64,000 nucleotides of DNA from positions 62,001 to 126,000 of the forward strand of contig DAOSUR010000004.1 in NCBI GenBank assembly GCA_035378985.1, read 5' to 3'. The translations under genes were made by a program, and so were the position numbers. Of the stretch, positions 24,436 through 33,314 are shown piece by piece. The stretch is from Anaerohalosphaeraceae bacterium. GTDB taxonomy: Bacteria > Planctomycetota > Phycisphaerae > Sedimentisphaerales > Anaerohalosphaeraceae. The notes under the pieces were generated by a model that saw only the letters and a list, made by a program, of their open reading frames with translations, was not told the DNA's origin and made no database searches. Positions within the stretch are counted from its first letter, which is position 1; each line of letters starts with the position of its first letter.

Positions 24436-25009
24436 AAAAGAAGAGGATTTGTTCGGTTTGCAGACGAAGCGTCCCGAAGGGTTTCCGGAAGAGCTGGTGC
24501 CGCCGGACTGGGCGGAGGAGGTCCGCTATGGAGGGGCCCCTGCTTATTTGCTTTGTTATGTATGTCCCGAACAAGACCATCCGTTTGAACAGGTTCAGGG
24601 CTTCATTCATACTCATCTGCAGAATCACGGCTATCAGAAACTTCGCTATCTCCTCCGCGATCCCAATCAGGTTCTTTCGGATGAGTGGAACTGCCGGACC
24701 ATACAGGGAGATCAAACAGCTCCCCCGTATGTACAGGTATGTATGTTCTCTGAGCAGTGGCTCAGACTGGACGATTTAAACCCCCGCTGCGTCCATGTCG
24801 GCTTTATGAAATTGATATATCCGGAGGAGAGTGAATCTCCAAGAGTGTTGGTATCCCTTATAGGCTGTGAAGCGGACTGGCCGGTTGTCCGTGATTACCT
24901 GAAGCGGTGTGAAGAACTGTACGGGGAGGAAGGAAGACAGGAAGACAAGTGGTCAGGTGATCAGGGGGGTAGGGTTGGAGAGGAATTAAGAATGAAGAAT
25001 GAAAAGTGA
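24209..25009 (+). CDS. 3' part of the frameshifted membrane protein: membrane segments plus soluble domain
   Basis: This frame continues the protein of the previous entry. It opens with a membrane segment (FWLFSAAAAGIGLLVFAGLSF) and has a second one (VLAHQGIAVFLLAVLLIQLGY). A soluble domain of about 150 residues follows, rich in aromatics and acids (PDWAEEVRYGGAPAYLLCY, YVQVCMFSEQWLRLDDLNP). I do not recognise it. A start at the GTG 24209 is possible but has no clear ribosome-binding site. The overlap of over 220 bp with the first frame argues for a frameshift. The C-terminal end (EELRMKNEK) runs into a GAATGAAGAATGAAAAG low-complexity repeat. Confidence 0.5.
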   Translation: MVRPTALPIEQRFWLFSAAAAGIGLLVFAGLSFWLQQRLSGLRNRLPARISRRAVLAHQGIAVFLLAVLLIQLGYKKEEDLFGLQTKRPEGFPEELVPPDWAEEVRYGGAPAYLLCYVCPEQDHPFEQVQGFIHTHLQNHGYQKLRYLLRDPNQVLSDEWNCRTIQGDQTAPPYVQVCMFSEQWLRLDDLNPRCVHVGFMKLIYPEESESPRVLVSLIGCEADWPVVRDYLKRCEELYGEEGRQEDKWSGDQGGRVGEELRMKNEK

Positions 25010-25112
25010 AGAATTAAAAATGAAGAAAAATCGGTCGGTATTCAGCATCCAGAAACCGGATTTCTGCTGTAGGGAAGAAGGGAAAAAGGGGAGAAAATCG
25101 GGAAAATTTTTG

Positions 25113-25141
25113 TTGCGGAAGGGGTTTGGGGAGGGCATAAT
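25113..25141 (+). promoter_or_regulatory. Sigma-70-type promoter for the coiled-coil zinc-ribbon gene
   Basis: TTGCGG and CATAAT have a 17-bp spacer, about 50 bp before the start codon. Confidence 0.5.
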
Positions 25142-25193
25142 GTTTCGTTTAATTTGCTGAGGGGAACTTTTACAATTTCAGAGAGGACTTTCG

Positions 25194-25931
25194 ATGGGAC
25201 CGATTTTAGAGGGGTTAATTAAACTCCAGCGAATCGAAAATCGCCTGCGGGCGGTCAAGACGAAACTGGCTCGCTGCCGGCGGAGCGTGCTCTTTCAGGA
25301 AAACCAGCTGCGAACCCTTCAGAGCGGGCTGGAGGCCAAGCAGGAAGAAATCAAAATGACCCGGATTCAGGCGGACCGCCTGGAACTGGAACTAAAGGAG
25401 CGTGACGCCTATATCACCAAGCTTCGTTCTCAACTCAATTTAGCCCGCACCAACAAAGAATATTCCGCTATCCTCACTGAACTGAATACCGCCAAGGCCG
25501 ATGATGCCAAACTCGAAAATCAGGTTCTCGAATTGATGAAGAATCTGGAGGCCGACCAGGCGGCGTGTGCGGAGATTCAAAAACAAATTGAAGAGCAGAA
25601 GGCCCGTGTGGAGCAGGTGCGGACGGAGGCGGAAGTGAAAGCGGCGGAGTATCAGAAGGATATTGATGCGATTCAGGCGGAGTGGGACGAAGCGGCTAAG
25701 CAGATTCCGGCGGAGGTTTTGAATCTGTTTGTCCGCGTGGCCGAGACGTATGACGGGGAAGCGATGGCGGCGATTGAAAAGTCGGATGAGCATTCTTCTT
25801 CCTACAGCTGCGGGGGGTGCTTTATGGGGCTGCCGGCGGAGATGGTCAATATCCTGACAACCAAAGATGAGATTTTACGCTGTACGAACTGCACGCGAAT
25901 ACTCTATCTGAAAGAAGGCGGTTCGGATTGA
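25194..25931 (+). CDS. Coiled-coil protein with C-terminal C4 zinc ribbon
   Basis: A 245-residue protein. About 170 residues of continuous heptad-like coiled coil (LIKLQRIENRLRAVKTKLAR onward) are followed by a zinc ribbon with CGGC and CTNC cysteine pairs near 208 and 230. This is the architecture of the family of Helicobacter HP0958/FlgZ and chlamydial CdsZ. In Helicobacter the protein stabilises RpoN and binds flagellin mRNA, and in Chlamydia it acts in secretion. A link to the sigma-54 flagellar system here is tempting but unproved, since the family is widespread and often has no known role. Preceded by its own promoter. Confidence 0.75.
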   Translation: MGPILEGLIKLQRIENRLRAVKTKLARCRRSVLFQENQLRTLQSGLEAKQEEIKMTRIQADRLELELKERDAYITKLRSQLNLARTNKEYSAILTELNTAKADDAKLENQVLELMKNLEADQAACAEIQKQIEEQKARVEQVRTEAEVKAAEYQKDIDAIQAEWDEAAKQIPAEVLNLFVRVAETYDGEAMAAIEKSDEHSSSYSCGGCFMGLPAEMVNILTTKDEILRCTNCTRILYLKEGGSD

Positions 25932-25968
25932 CCGCTTTTTTTGTTTTCAAGGTTTTCAGGAGACAGGG

Positions 25969-27039
25969 ATGGGGTGTTCCGGAAGTGAAATGAAGGTACA
26001 TCTTTATACGGACGGGGGCAGCCGGGGTAATCCGGGTCCGGGAGCGGGGGCGTATCTTCTGCAGACCCCGGCAGGAGAACTGATTGAAAGCCGGGCGATT
26101 TATCAGCGGGAGACGACGAATAACATTGCGGAGTACACGGCGGTTCTGGAGGGGCTGCGGGCGGCTCAGAAGCGGGGAGCAAAGGAGCTTGTACTGTTCA
26201 GCGACAGCGAACTGCTGATTCGGCAGCTTAACGGGCAGTACAAGGTCAAGAGTGAGAATCTCCTGCCGTTGTACGAGGCGTGCCGAAAGCTTCTGGCCGG
26301 TTTTGACCGCTGGAAGGCGGAGCATATTCCGCGAGAGAAAAACGCGGGGGCGGATAAACTGGCCAATGAAGCGATGGATTTGCAGCGAGACATTTTCCGG
26401 GAGGGCTCGTGGAGGGATATCAAGCCGATTCGGCTGGGGATTCTGCTGAGCGGAGGCGGTCGGACGATGGTGAATCTGCATCAGGAGATTCAGGCGGGAC
26501 GTCTGCCGGCCCAGATTGTGCTGGTGATCAGTTCCCGCTCGACGGTGGCGGGGGTGCAGCGGGCTCGGGAAATCGGGCTGGAGCCGGTGATTATCCGCCG
26601 AAAGGATTTTGCGGATATTCATTCGTTCAGCGAGCGGATTGCGGAGGAGCTGGATAGGGCGAAGGTGGATTTGGCTGTGCAGGCGGGCTGGCTGTGTCTT
26701 TGGGAAATTCCCGAGCGGTATGAAAACCGGGTGATGAATATTCATCCGGCCCTGCTGCCGAGTTTCGGGGGGCAGGGGATGTGGGGGCATCATGTTCACG
26801 AGGCGGTGCTGAAGGCGGGCTGCAAGGTGAGCGGCTGTACGGTACATTTCTGCACAAATGACTATGATGCCGGGCCGATTATTGTGCAGCGGTGCTGTCC
26901 GGTGTTCGAAGGCGACGATGCAGATACACTGGCCGCCCGGGTTTTCCGGGAGGAGTGCATTGCCTATCCGGAGGCGATCCGCTTGTTTGCCGCCGGGCGG
27001 CTAACCGTTGAAAACGGCGTTGTTCATATCCGCAACTGA
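25969..27039 (+). CDS. Fusion of RNase HI domain and phosphoribosylglycinamide formyltransferase (PurN)
   Basis: Residues 8 to about 140 are a ribonuclease HI domain with all four acidic residues: Asp in YTDGGSRGNPGPG, Glu in NIAEYTAVLEG, Asp in LFSDSELLIRQL, and Asp in AGADKLANEAM. From about 150 to 356 the protein is PurN-like. ILLSGGGRTMVNL is the phosphate loop, NIHPALLPSFGG carries the catalytic Asn/His, and NDYDAGPIIVQR the catalytic Asp. PurN adds the formyl group in the third step of purine synthesis, while RNase HI removes RNA from hybrids. Both active sites look intact on one chain with no stop between. The ATG at 25969 follows AGGAGACAGGG. The fusion is the unusual feature. Confidence 0.88.
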   Translation: MGCSGSEMKVHLYTDGGSRGNPGPGAGAYLLQTPAGELIESRAIYQRETTNNIAEYTAVLEGLRAAQKRGAKELVLFSDSELLIRQLNGQYKVKSENLLPLYEACRKLLAGFDRWKAEHIPREKNAGADKLANEAMDLQRDIFREGSWRDIKPIRLGILLSGGGRTMVNLHQEIQAGRLPAQIVLVISSRSTVAGVQRAREIGLEPVIIRRKDFADIHSFSERIAEELDRAKVDLAVQAGWLCLWEIPERYENRVMNIHPALLPSFGGQGMWGHHVHEAVLKAGCKVSGCTVHFCTNDYDAGPIIVQRCCPVFEGDDADTLAARVFREECIAYPEAIRLFAAGRLTVENGVVHIRN

Positions 27040-27063
27040 GCGTCCGAGGCGGTGGGGAGCTTT

Positions 27064-28317
27064 TCAAAAGCCGAATTCGCAATCGGGCTGGTCCGGGGTT
27101 GTGCAGGACAGCCAGTTTTGAGCCAGGCAAGCCAGGTCGTCCAGATTGACGAGGCAGTCTTTGTTGATGTCGCCGGGTTTGTAGCCCCAATCTCCGCATT
27201 CCAGAGCGAGCGAACCTTTGTACAGTTCAATCTGGTCCCAAGGGCCCATGGACCAGACAATTTGCCGACCGGAAATGTCTGCGGCTAAAATTTGGTCCGG
27301 GGCAGAGGCGGTCAGAAGGGTGGAAACGCTTGCACTGTTGTTGAGCAGATATGCAGACTTGAGCTGTGAAACCGGTTCGTTCTGGAGCGTGCCGGCGTCG
27401 GCAGCGGCCGGGGCTCGTGTTGTAACTACCCAAAGAACGATTGGACCGTCAATCTTGGGTCCGCTGACCAGGTATTCATCACTGCCGGCTTCCTTCCAGA
27501 GGGTCAGGATATTCCACTCTTCGGTGCTGCGGTAGTTTTTGACAGCGTACAAGAAGGGGCGCCAGTTCTGATTTCCCCGAGCGACAAGGTTGTTTTCCGA
27601 CACTTCGATTTGGTCGAAGATGATTCCGTCCGGCAGCTGTACCGAGACAATCTGGGGTTGTGCAGGACTGGTTAAATCCGCAATTTTTACAAGAGACGGG
27701 CCTTCTGCGGGGATTTCGTTCCAGACAGCGAAGGGACCGTCGAGGGCTATCGTGGAGATGTAGGCGTCTGAAGGAGCGATGTCAATCAGAAAGTGCTGGG
27801 GATTGTTCGGGTCACTGAAGTCAACGGCCAGAACGGTGTACAGATATTCGTTTTGGGAGTCCGGACCGCAATACACAATCAGATTATCCGCAATGTCAAA
27901 GTCGTAGATGTCATTCAACAAAGGGAGAATTTCCCTAAGAACCGGGGCATTCGGGTTTTGAATATCTGCGACTTTCAGCAGAAGCGGAGAGGGATATCCT
28001 TCTGTGTAAGTGTACACGACAAAGGGGTCTGAAAAGGCGATTGTGTTGCTTCCCAGAGCGTTGGCTTCAATGATGAATTCCGTCAGATTTGGGTCATCCA
28101 GACGGACTCCGAATATTTGCGGAGTGCCGGATGGGTCACGATAGTCAACCCAGACTGTTTTTTGCCCGGAGAGAGCAAAGGAATCCTGGTTGCCGTAAAC
28201 GAGGCATTCTTCATTGGTTGTGATTTGGGCTGTGTTGTTGAGGACCATTCCCGCTGTCGGATGAATGCTGACAGCAATCAGAATGAACCCAAGCAGAATT
28301 AACATGTTCTTTTTCAT
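27064..28317 (-). CDS. Secreted beta-repeat protein with dockerin-like C-terminus
   Basis: A 417-residue exported protein. The signal peptide is MKKNMLILLGFILIAVSIHP. The body has recurring segments of the type VYGNQDSFALSGQKTVWVDYRDP, LKVADIQNPNAP and DLTSPAQPQIVSV, which look like TolB/beta-propeller-type strands. The last 45 residues (PGDINKDCLVNLDDLACLAQ and NWLSC) have the calcium-loop pattern of a dockerin type I repeat, as planctomycetes often carry on secreted proteins. No catalytic residues are evident. It has its own divergent promoter facing clpX and converges with the RNase H-PurN gene, 24 bp apart. Confidence 0.72.
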   Translation of the reverse strand: MKKNMLILLGFILIAVSIHPTAGMVLNNTAQITTNEECLVYGNQDSFALSGQKTVWVDYRDPSGTPQIFGVRLDDPNLTEFIIEANALGSNTIAFSDPFVVYTYTEGYPSPLLLKVADIQNPNAPVLREILPLLNDIYDFDIADNLIVYCGPDSQNEYLYTVLAVDFSDPNNPQHFLIDIAPSDAYISTIALDGPFAVWNEIPAEGPSLVKIADLTSPAQPQIVSVQLPDGIIFDQIEVSENNLVARGNQNWRPFLYAVKNYRSTEEWNILTLWKEAGSDEYLVSGPKIDGPIVLWVVTTRAPAAADAGTLQNEPVSQLKSAYLLNNSASVSTLLTASAPDQILAADISGRQIVWSMGPWDQIELYKGSLALECGDWGYKPGDINKDCLVNLDDLACLAQNWLSCTTPDQPDCEFGF

Positions 28318-28427
28318 AAAGTTTCCCTCCTAAGAAAAAGTCTTTTTTGTGCGCCGAACTTCGAGGGTGTCTTCCCTTGACGGAAATGCTGACAGCTTCG
28401 AATGATGAAAAACTCCTTATGTTCTAA

Positions 28428-28456
28428 AAGATAATGCAAAAGGGGTAGAAAGTCAA
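28428..28456 (-). promoter_or_regulatory. Sigma-70-type promoter for the dockerin-type secreted protein
   Basis: On the minus strand, TTGACT and TATCTT are separated by 17 bp. It is divergent from the clpX promoter 23 bp away. Confidence 0.55.
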
Positions 28457-28478
28457 TATTTTTGAAAAGAAATCAAGG

Positions 28479-28507
28479 TTGCCTATTTTGGATTGAAGGG
28501 GTAGAAT
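28479..28507 (+). promoter_or_regulatory. Sigma-70-type promoter for clpX
   Basis: TTGCCT and TAGAAT have a 17-bp spacer, with a leader of about 43 nt before the ATG. Confidence 0.6.
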
Positions 28508-28556
28508 AATTCTAACTGGTAAAAATCGAGAAAAAACCGGTAAAACGGAGTCGATA

Positions 28557-29825
28557 ATGGCCAAGACAACCAATTCGGGAAAACCCCGAGAGATGTGCAG
28601 TTTTTGCGGGCGAAGCAAGCATCCGATGGATGCGTTTGTAGCCGGTCCGGGCGGGGTGTTTATCTGCGCGGATTGTGTAGAACTTTGCTACAACATTGTT
28701 CGGCAGGAAAAGCGGCGGCAGAGCTCGTCTTCGGAACTCATTCGGGATGTACCGAAACCGCGAGAGATTAAGGAGTTTCTGGACCAATATGTGATTGGGC
28801 AGGAAAAGGCCAAGAAGGCCCTTTCGGTAGCGGTCCACAATCATTACAAGCGGCTGCTGCATACGGACAGCCGGGATGAAGATGTGGAGATTGATAAGTC
28901 GAATATTCTTTTGATTGGTCCGACGGGTTCCGGAAAGACCCTGCTGGCAAGGACGCTGGCTCGGGTGCTGAATGTGCCGTTTGCGATTTGTGATGCGACG
29001 ACCGTGACGGAGGCGGGGTATGTAGGCGAGGATGTGGAAAACTTTCTGCTGCGTCTTCTTCAGTCGGCGGATTTTGATATTGAGGCGGCCCAGCGCGGGA
29101 TTGTGTATGTCGATGAAATCGACAAAATCGGAAAAACGACACAAAATATCTCCATTACTCGCGATGTGTCGGGAGAGGGGGTTCAGCAGGCACTCTTGAA
29201 GATGCTGGAGGGGACAATTGCGAATGTTCCGCCGCAGGGAGGGCGGAAGCATCCGGAGCAGGCCTACATTCAGGTGGATACCACGCATATCCTTTTCATC
29301 TGCGGCGGGACTTTTGTGGGGTTGGATAACATCATTAAGAAGCGTCTGGGGAAAAAACTGATTGGTTTCAGCTCAGAATATGAGGGGAAACACGACAAGA
29401 AAGCGGATTATTCGGAGATTATTTCTCAGGTAACTCCGGAAGATATTATCGAATTTGGAATGATTCCGGAGTTTGTGGGGAGACTTCCGATTATTGCCAC
29501 GCTTACGGCGCTGGATGAAGAGGCCCTTGTGGATATTCTGACCAAGCCGAAGAATGCGCTGGTTAAGCAGTACCAGAAGCTTTTTGAAATGGAGAATGCG
29601 GAGCTGCGTTTTACGGATGAGGCCCTTCGACTTTTGGCCAAAAAGGCGATGCAGCGGGATACGGGGGCGAGGGCGTTGCGGGCCATTGTGGAGGATTTGA
29701 TGCTGGATTTGATGTATCGCCTGCCGGAAGAACCGAAGCCGGGCCGGTATGTGGTGACGCCGGAGGTGGTTGAGGGGAAGGTGGATTTATTTGCGGCTGC
29801 CCGACAGAAGCGAGAATCTGCTTAA
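28557..29825 (+). CDS. clpX: ATP-dependent Clp protease ATP-binding subunit ClpX
   Basis: ClpX unfolds tagged proteins and feeds them to ClpP. The 422-residue protein has the N-terminal zinc finger (C14, C17, C36, C39), Walker A GPTGSGKT, the GYVG pore loop, Walker B with VDEIDKIG, the RKH loop (GGRKHPEQ) and the LIGFSS loop that docks on ClpP. All functional elements are present. No clpP gene lies beside it in the window, unlike many bacteria. It has its own promoter and an intrinsic terminator. Confidence 0.97.
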   Translation: MAKTTNSGKPREMCSFCGRSKHPMDAFVAGPGGVFICADCVELCYNIVRQEKRRQSSSSELIRDVPKPREIKEFLDQYVIGQEKAKKALSVAVHNHYKRLLHTDSRDEDVEIDKSNILLIGPTGSGKTLLARTLARVLNVPFAICDATTVTEAGYVGEDVENFLLRLLQSADFDIEAAQRGIVYVDEIDKIGKTTQNISITRDVSGEGVQQALLKMLEGTIANVPPQGGRKHPEQAYIQVDTTHILFICGGTFVGLDNIIKKRLGKKLIGFSSEYEGKHDKKADYSEIISQVTPEDIIEFGMIPEFVGRLPIIATLTALDEEALVDILTKPKNALVKQYQKLFEMENAELRFTDEALRLLAKKAMQRDTGARALRAIVEDLMLDLMYRLPEEPKPGRYVVTPEVVEGKVDLFAAARQKRESA

Positions 29826-29872
29826 TCGGCTCCGTCTGAATAAGATTCGTTCAGAAACCAGGATGAACAACG

Positions 29873-29908
29873 AAGGAATCTCGGCATAAGTCGAGATTCC
29901 TTTTTTTT
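29873..29908 (+). terminator. Intrinsic terminator after clpX
   Basis: An 11-bp perfect stem AAGGAATCTCG/CGAGATTCCTT with an 8-nt loop runs into eight T. It separates clpX from the flagellar operon. Confidence 0.9.
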
Positions 29909-30018
29909 GTATGGAAAACAGACAGACCGTGAGGAGGCGGCGAGTTTTTTGATTTGGCGGGAGCGATTTTTCACTTAAAAACTTCATTTTTTTATCAAAA
30001 ACCCTCATTTTGATTAAA

Positions 30019-30034
30019 TGGCACGTCTCTTGCA
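30019..30034 (+). promoter_or_regulatory. Sigma-54 (RpoN) promoter of the flagellar operon
   Basis: TGGCACGTCTCTTGCA matches the sigma-54 consensus TGGCAC-N5-TTGCW in every conserved position, with GG (-24) and GC (-12) correctly spaced. Transcription should start near 30045, about 55 nt before the first gene. The operon encodes a sigma-54 activator at 33289, so autoregulation is likely. Confidence 0.85.
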
Positions 30035-30099
30035 CTTTTGAAAAGAAATGTATTGTGCGCTTATGGTGCATATACAGGACTTTTGATGTAGGGAATTAG

Positions 30100-32568
30100 A
30101 TGCCGGAAAAGAACGGTTCCAAAAAGACACCTTATGAGCTGTTTGCCAGTCCGATTTCTGCGGAGGCAAGGGAACAGGAGCTTTTTGCGGGAAAACCTCC
30201 GCGCAAGGAAAGCGTCGGCGCCGCTATTGCGCCGACGAGTGCCGTTCTGCCGGCGGAGGTTTCCGCAAAATCTTCCGGGCATCAATGGTTTTGGATTTTG
30301 TTTTTGCTGATTTTGAACTCGCTGATGGTTGGAGGAGTCGTTTGCTATTTGCTGTTTGTGCGGGAGAAACAGACTTCGCTGCCGCAGACGCCTGCAGAAG
30401 CGAAGGATTCTTTTGAGAAAGATGATGCGGCGCTGCCGCCGCTGCCGAAGGGCCAGGAGGGTTCGATTGACCCCTCTGTGCTGATGCGGAGCATTCATTT
30501 GAGTTCCCTGACACGGCAGACGCTGGATGATTCGGTTTCCCTCCGTTCGGCAGAAGCCCTTTATCGTGCAAAAGATTATTTTAAGGCCTCTTATGTCTTC
30601 GGGCGTCTCCGAGAGAATCTGATGAAGAACAATCCGGCGGATGCCTGTTTGGATGATTATCTGTCACTGAAAATGGCGCTTTGTCTGCAAAAAACCCAGG
30701 AACAGGAGACGCTGACGGCACTGTTTGGACAGGCGGTTGAAAGCCGCTCGCCGGTGGTTCGAGCACTGGCTTATTATTATTTGTGTTTTCTGCAGATGCA
30801 CAATCGGCAGTTTCTGGAGGCCCGAAAAAGTGCCTATCGTGCCCTGTCGCTGATGTCTGCTTTTGATACGACGATGCCGGCGACGGCGGAATCCGACTGT
30901 TATTTTGCGGCGGCGGAGGCACTGATGAGGGCCGTTTTGAAATTGGGGAATGAATCCGAGATTTTGCCGGGGCCGCTGTGGACGGATACGCTGCCGATTG
31001 CCGAGGTTCCGCTGGAGGAGCCGGAGACGCTGAAAGCGTTTTTGATGCGGGGATTTGAAGAGATTAATGAAGGGGCGGTCGGGCCGAAAATCGTTTATCG
31101 ACCCGGGGCGGAGACAAGGTCGCAGTGGACGGCCGTTTGCCTGAAGAGTCCGCTGGAGGAGGTTTTGTGGAAGTACAGTTCGGCCGCAGGAATCAATTTA
31201 GAGTGGAGTGTTTCTGATGCGGCGGCTCGACGGCGGCCGGTTACGCTGTATCTTCCGTCCACTGCAGGGACCTATTTGGCCGAGCTGGCGGCCGGGAGTG
31301 CAGGGCTTTTGTGGTCTTATGATGGGGCGTCCGCCCGGTTGTATGACCCGGAAACTTATTCGGATTTTGAAGAACACAAGGCTGTTTTGCTGTCGGAAAC
31401 CATTGCAATTTGGCAGCGTTTTCTCCTGCGGTACCGCGGGGAGCATCGGGCTGCAAATGCTCATTATGCTCTGGGTGTTTTGTATACGATACAGGGGCAA
31501 ATAGCCACGGCCCTGGGGGAGTTTAAACTGGTCAGTACGAGGCATCCGCATCATCCTCTGGCTCCGTATGCACTGGCCTATTCGAGCCGATTGAAGACGG
31601 ATTTGGGGGATTTTGAAGGAGCGAGGTCTGATTTGAATGATTTGGTTGTGCAGTATCCGGAAAACCGGGCTGCCGATGAGGCCTGGCTGTACCTGGCGGA
31701 GGCCTCTGCGAAGAAGGGACTGTATGATGCGGCACAGCGGCTTTTTGAAAAGGTATATCGTCTGAGTTTTTCCGCTTCCTTGCGGTATCGGGCGGCTTAC
31801 GGACTTGGGCTGTGTGCCTTTGAGAGCGGGGATTATGAACAGGCCCAGCGCTGGCTGAATGAAGCTCTGGAGCTGATGGAGCAGGAAAAGAATACCCAGG
31901 CGGCCGGTTCCATCCTTCATTTGCTCGGCAGGGTTTGTCTGAAGCGGAGGGATTATGAAACGGCCTGTCAGATTCTGAAGGCGGCTCTCAATCAGGTTCT
32001 GACGGGGGAGGAGATATTTCAAGTGAAAACGGAGCTGATCGAGGCCAAGATTGCCCAGCACCGATATGTGGAAGCGTTCGAAATACTGGAGGAAGTCTCC
32101 GAATCGCGGCTGAGTCAGAAGGAGGTGTGCGACTTTCTGCTGCTTCGGACCCGGATTCTGCGGGAGATGGACCTGGCCGATTCTGCCGCTTCTTTGCTGC
32201 GGAGAAAACGGGAGTTTATAGCGGATGCCGGCCAGCGTGCCCGTCTGGGGGTGGAGCTGGCCCGCTGTTATCTTCAGAGCGGGGATTGGGCAGCGGCGGA
32301 AAAGGAATTGACGGACGCCCTCTATGACCTGGAAGGTCGTTCGGAGATGAAAGATGCGATGTTTTTGCTGGCGGAAACGGCTTATCAGAGGGGGCGTTTG
32401 GCAATGGCGGAGGATTTATGCCGTCAGCTTTTGACGCTGGAGGAAACGGAATCTCCGATGCGTCAGGAGGTTTTTCTTCTGTTGGGCCGTATTTATGAAG
32501 GGCAGAAGCGGCTTGCAGACGCGGCCCTTTCGTATGGAGGGATTGTTCCGGAGGCCGGCGGACGATGA
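30100..32568 (+). CDS. Membrane-anchored TPR-repeat protein, first gene of the flagellar operon
   Basis: An 822-residue protein with one membrane segment at about 64-86 (WILFLLILNSLMVGGVVCYLLF). The large C-terminal part, outside the membrane, carries many helical repeat units of tetratricopeptide type (AHYALGVLYTIQGQIATALGEF, AWLYLAEASAKKGLYDAAQRLF, GLGLCAFESGDYEQAQRWL). A middle block near 330-430 (LEEVLWKYSSAAGINLEWSV) resembles secretin N-domain-like strands and is less certain. It is the first gene after the sigma-54 promoter, which links it to early flagellar assembly, perhaps as a scaffold. No named flagellar protein matches. A secreted TPR-like protein follows with a 4-bp overlap. Confidence 0.65.
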   Translation: MPEKNGSKKTPYELFASPISAEAREQELFAGKPPRKESVGAAIAPTSAVLPAEVSAKSSGHQWFWILFLLILNSLMVGGVVCYLLFVREKQTSLPQTPAEAKDSFEKDDAALPPLPKGQEGSIDPSVLMRSIHLSSLTRQTLDDSVSLRSAEALYRAKDYFKASYVFGRLRENLMKNNPADACLDDYLSLKMALCLQKTQEQETLTALFGQAVESRSPVVRALAYYYLCFLQMHNRQFLEARKSAYRALSLMSAFDTTMPATAESDCYFAAAEALMRAVLKLGNESEILPGPLWTDTLPIAEVPLEEPETLKAFLMRGFEEINEGAVGPKIVYRPGAETRSQWTAVCLKSPLEEVLWKYSSAAGINLEWSVSDAAARRRPVTLYLPSTAGTYLAELAAGSAGLLWSYDGASARLYDPETYSDFEEHKAVLLSETIAIWQRFLLRYRGEHRAANAHYALGVLYTIQGQIATALGEFKLVSTRHPHHPLAPYALAYSSRLKTDLGDFEGARSDLNDLVVQYPENRAADEAWLYLAEASAKKGLYDAAQRLFEKVYRLSFSASLRYRAAYGLGLCAFESGDYEQAQRWLNEALELMEQEKNTQAAGSILHLLGRVCLKRRDYETACQILKAALNQVLTGEEIFQVKTELIEAKIAQHRYVEAFEILEEVSESRLSQKEVCDFLLLRTRILREMDLADSAASLLRRKREFIADAGQRARLGVELARCYLQSGDWAAAEKELTDALYDLEGRSEMKDAMFLLAETAYQRGRLAMAEDLCRQLLTLEETESPMRQEVFLLLGRIYEGQKRLADAALSYGGIVPEAGGR

Positions 32569-33314
32569 ACAGGAGACAAATTTTCAACATTCTGTTTTGG
32601 ACGGGGATTGGGGTGCTGTCATCCGCCGCAGCCGGCGGTGCGGAGGATCCCAATGCTCCGAGCCGGACCGCTGTGCTTCGCCGACAGCTTCAGGAAGAGC
32701 AGATTCAGCCGGTTTATCTGTCGATGACTTCGGTCAGCACGGTGGATTTGGAGTCGCTGATTGCCGGTCTGGAACAGCTGAAAGTGCCGGTTCAACCCAA
32801 AAAGGCGGCATCCGAGACGAATCCTTCGATTCCGGATGCATCTTCCCAGACCTCGTCGGAAGCAGCCGTGAAAGCACCGGCTTCTTCCGAGCAAACGGAG
32901 AAACCGGCACCTGCAGAACCAAAACGGGCGGAGGCGGAGAAGGCCGTCAAGCCCCAGTGGCTGGAGCGGATTGATCAAATTGAGCAGCCGGTAGAGCCGC
33001 TGGGAATCGCTGATGCTCTCTTTCGGTGCGGGCAGTTGGCCCGTGCGGAGCGTTTTTATCGACTGGCTTCGGAACGTGTTGATTCACCGAGCGAACCGGA
33101 TTGGCAGTGGGCTGTGTTTCAGCGGGCCAATTGTCTGCGGCATACTCAGCCCGGGCAGGCGGCTCAGATTTATGAGGAACTGCTGCAGAAAGCTCCCGGC
33201 AGCCGCTGGAGCGGTGCGGCAAAGGCCTCGTTGGAAACGCTTCAATGGGTAGAAACCCTGCGGGCTTCTTCTTTCAAAGGACTTGTCAGTGAACCCAACA
33301 ATCTGTCTCAATGA
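32565..33314 (+). CDS. Exported protein with TPR-like C-terminus
   Basis: A 249-residue protein with an N-terminal signal (NILFWTGIGVLSSAAAGGA), a Lys/Pro/Ala/Ser-rich linker (about 75-125) and a short C-terminal helical region (IADALFRCGQLARAERFYRL, PGQAAQIYEELLQKAPGSRW) that looks like two TPR units. It overlaps the preceding gene by 4 bp and the next by about 26 bp, so the three are cotranslated. It probably works with the membrane-anchored TPR protein in the periplasm. Its role is unknown. Confidence 0.6.
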   Translation: MNRRQIFNILFWTGIGVLSSAAAGGAEDPNAPSRTAVLRRQLQEEQIQPVYLSMTSVSTVDLESLIAGLEQLKVPVQPKKAASETNPSIPDASSQTSSEAAVKAPASSEQTEKPAPAEPKRAEAEKAVKPQWLERIDQIEQPVEPLGIADALFRCGQLARAERFYRLASERVDSPSEPDWQWAVFQRANCLRHTQPGQAAQIYEELLQKAPGSRWSGAAKASLETLQWVETLRASSFKGLVSEPNNLSQ

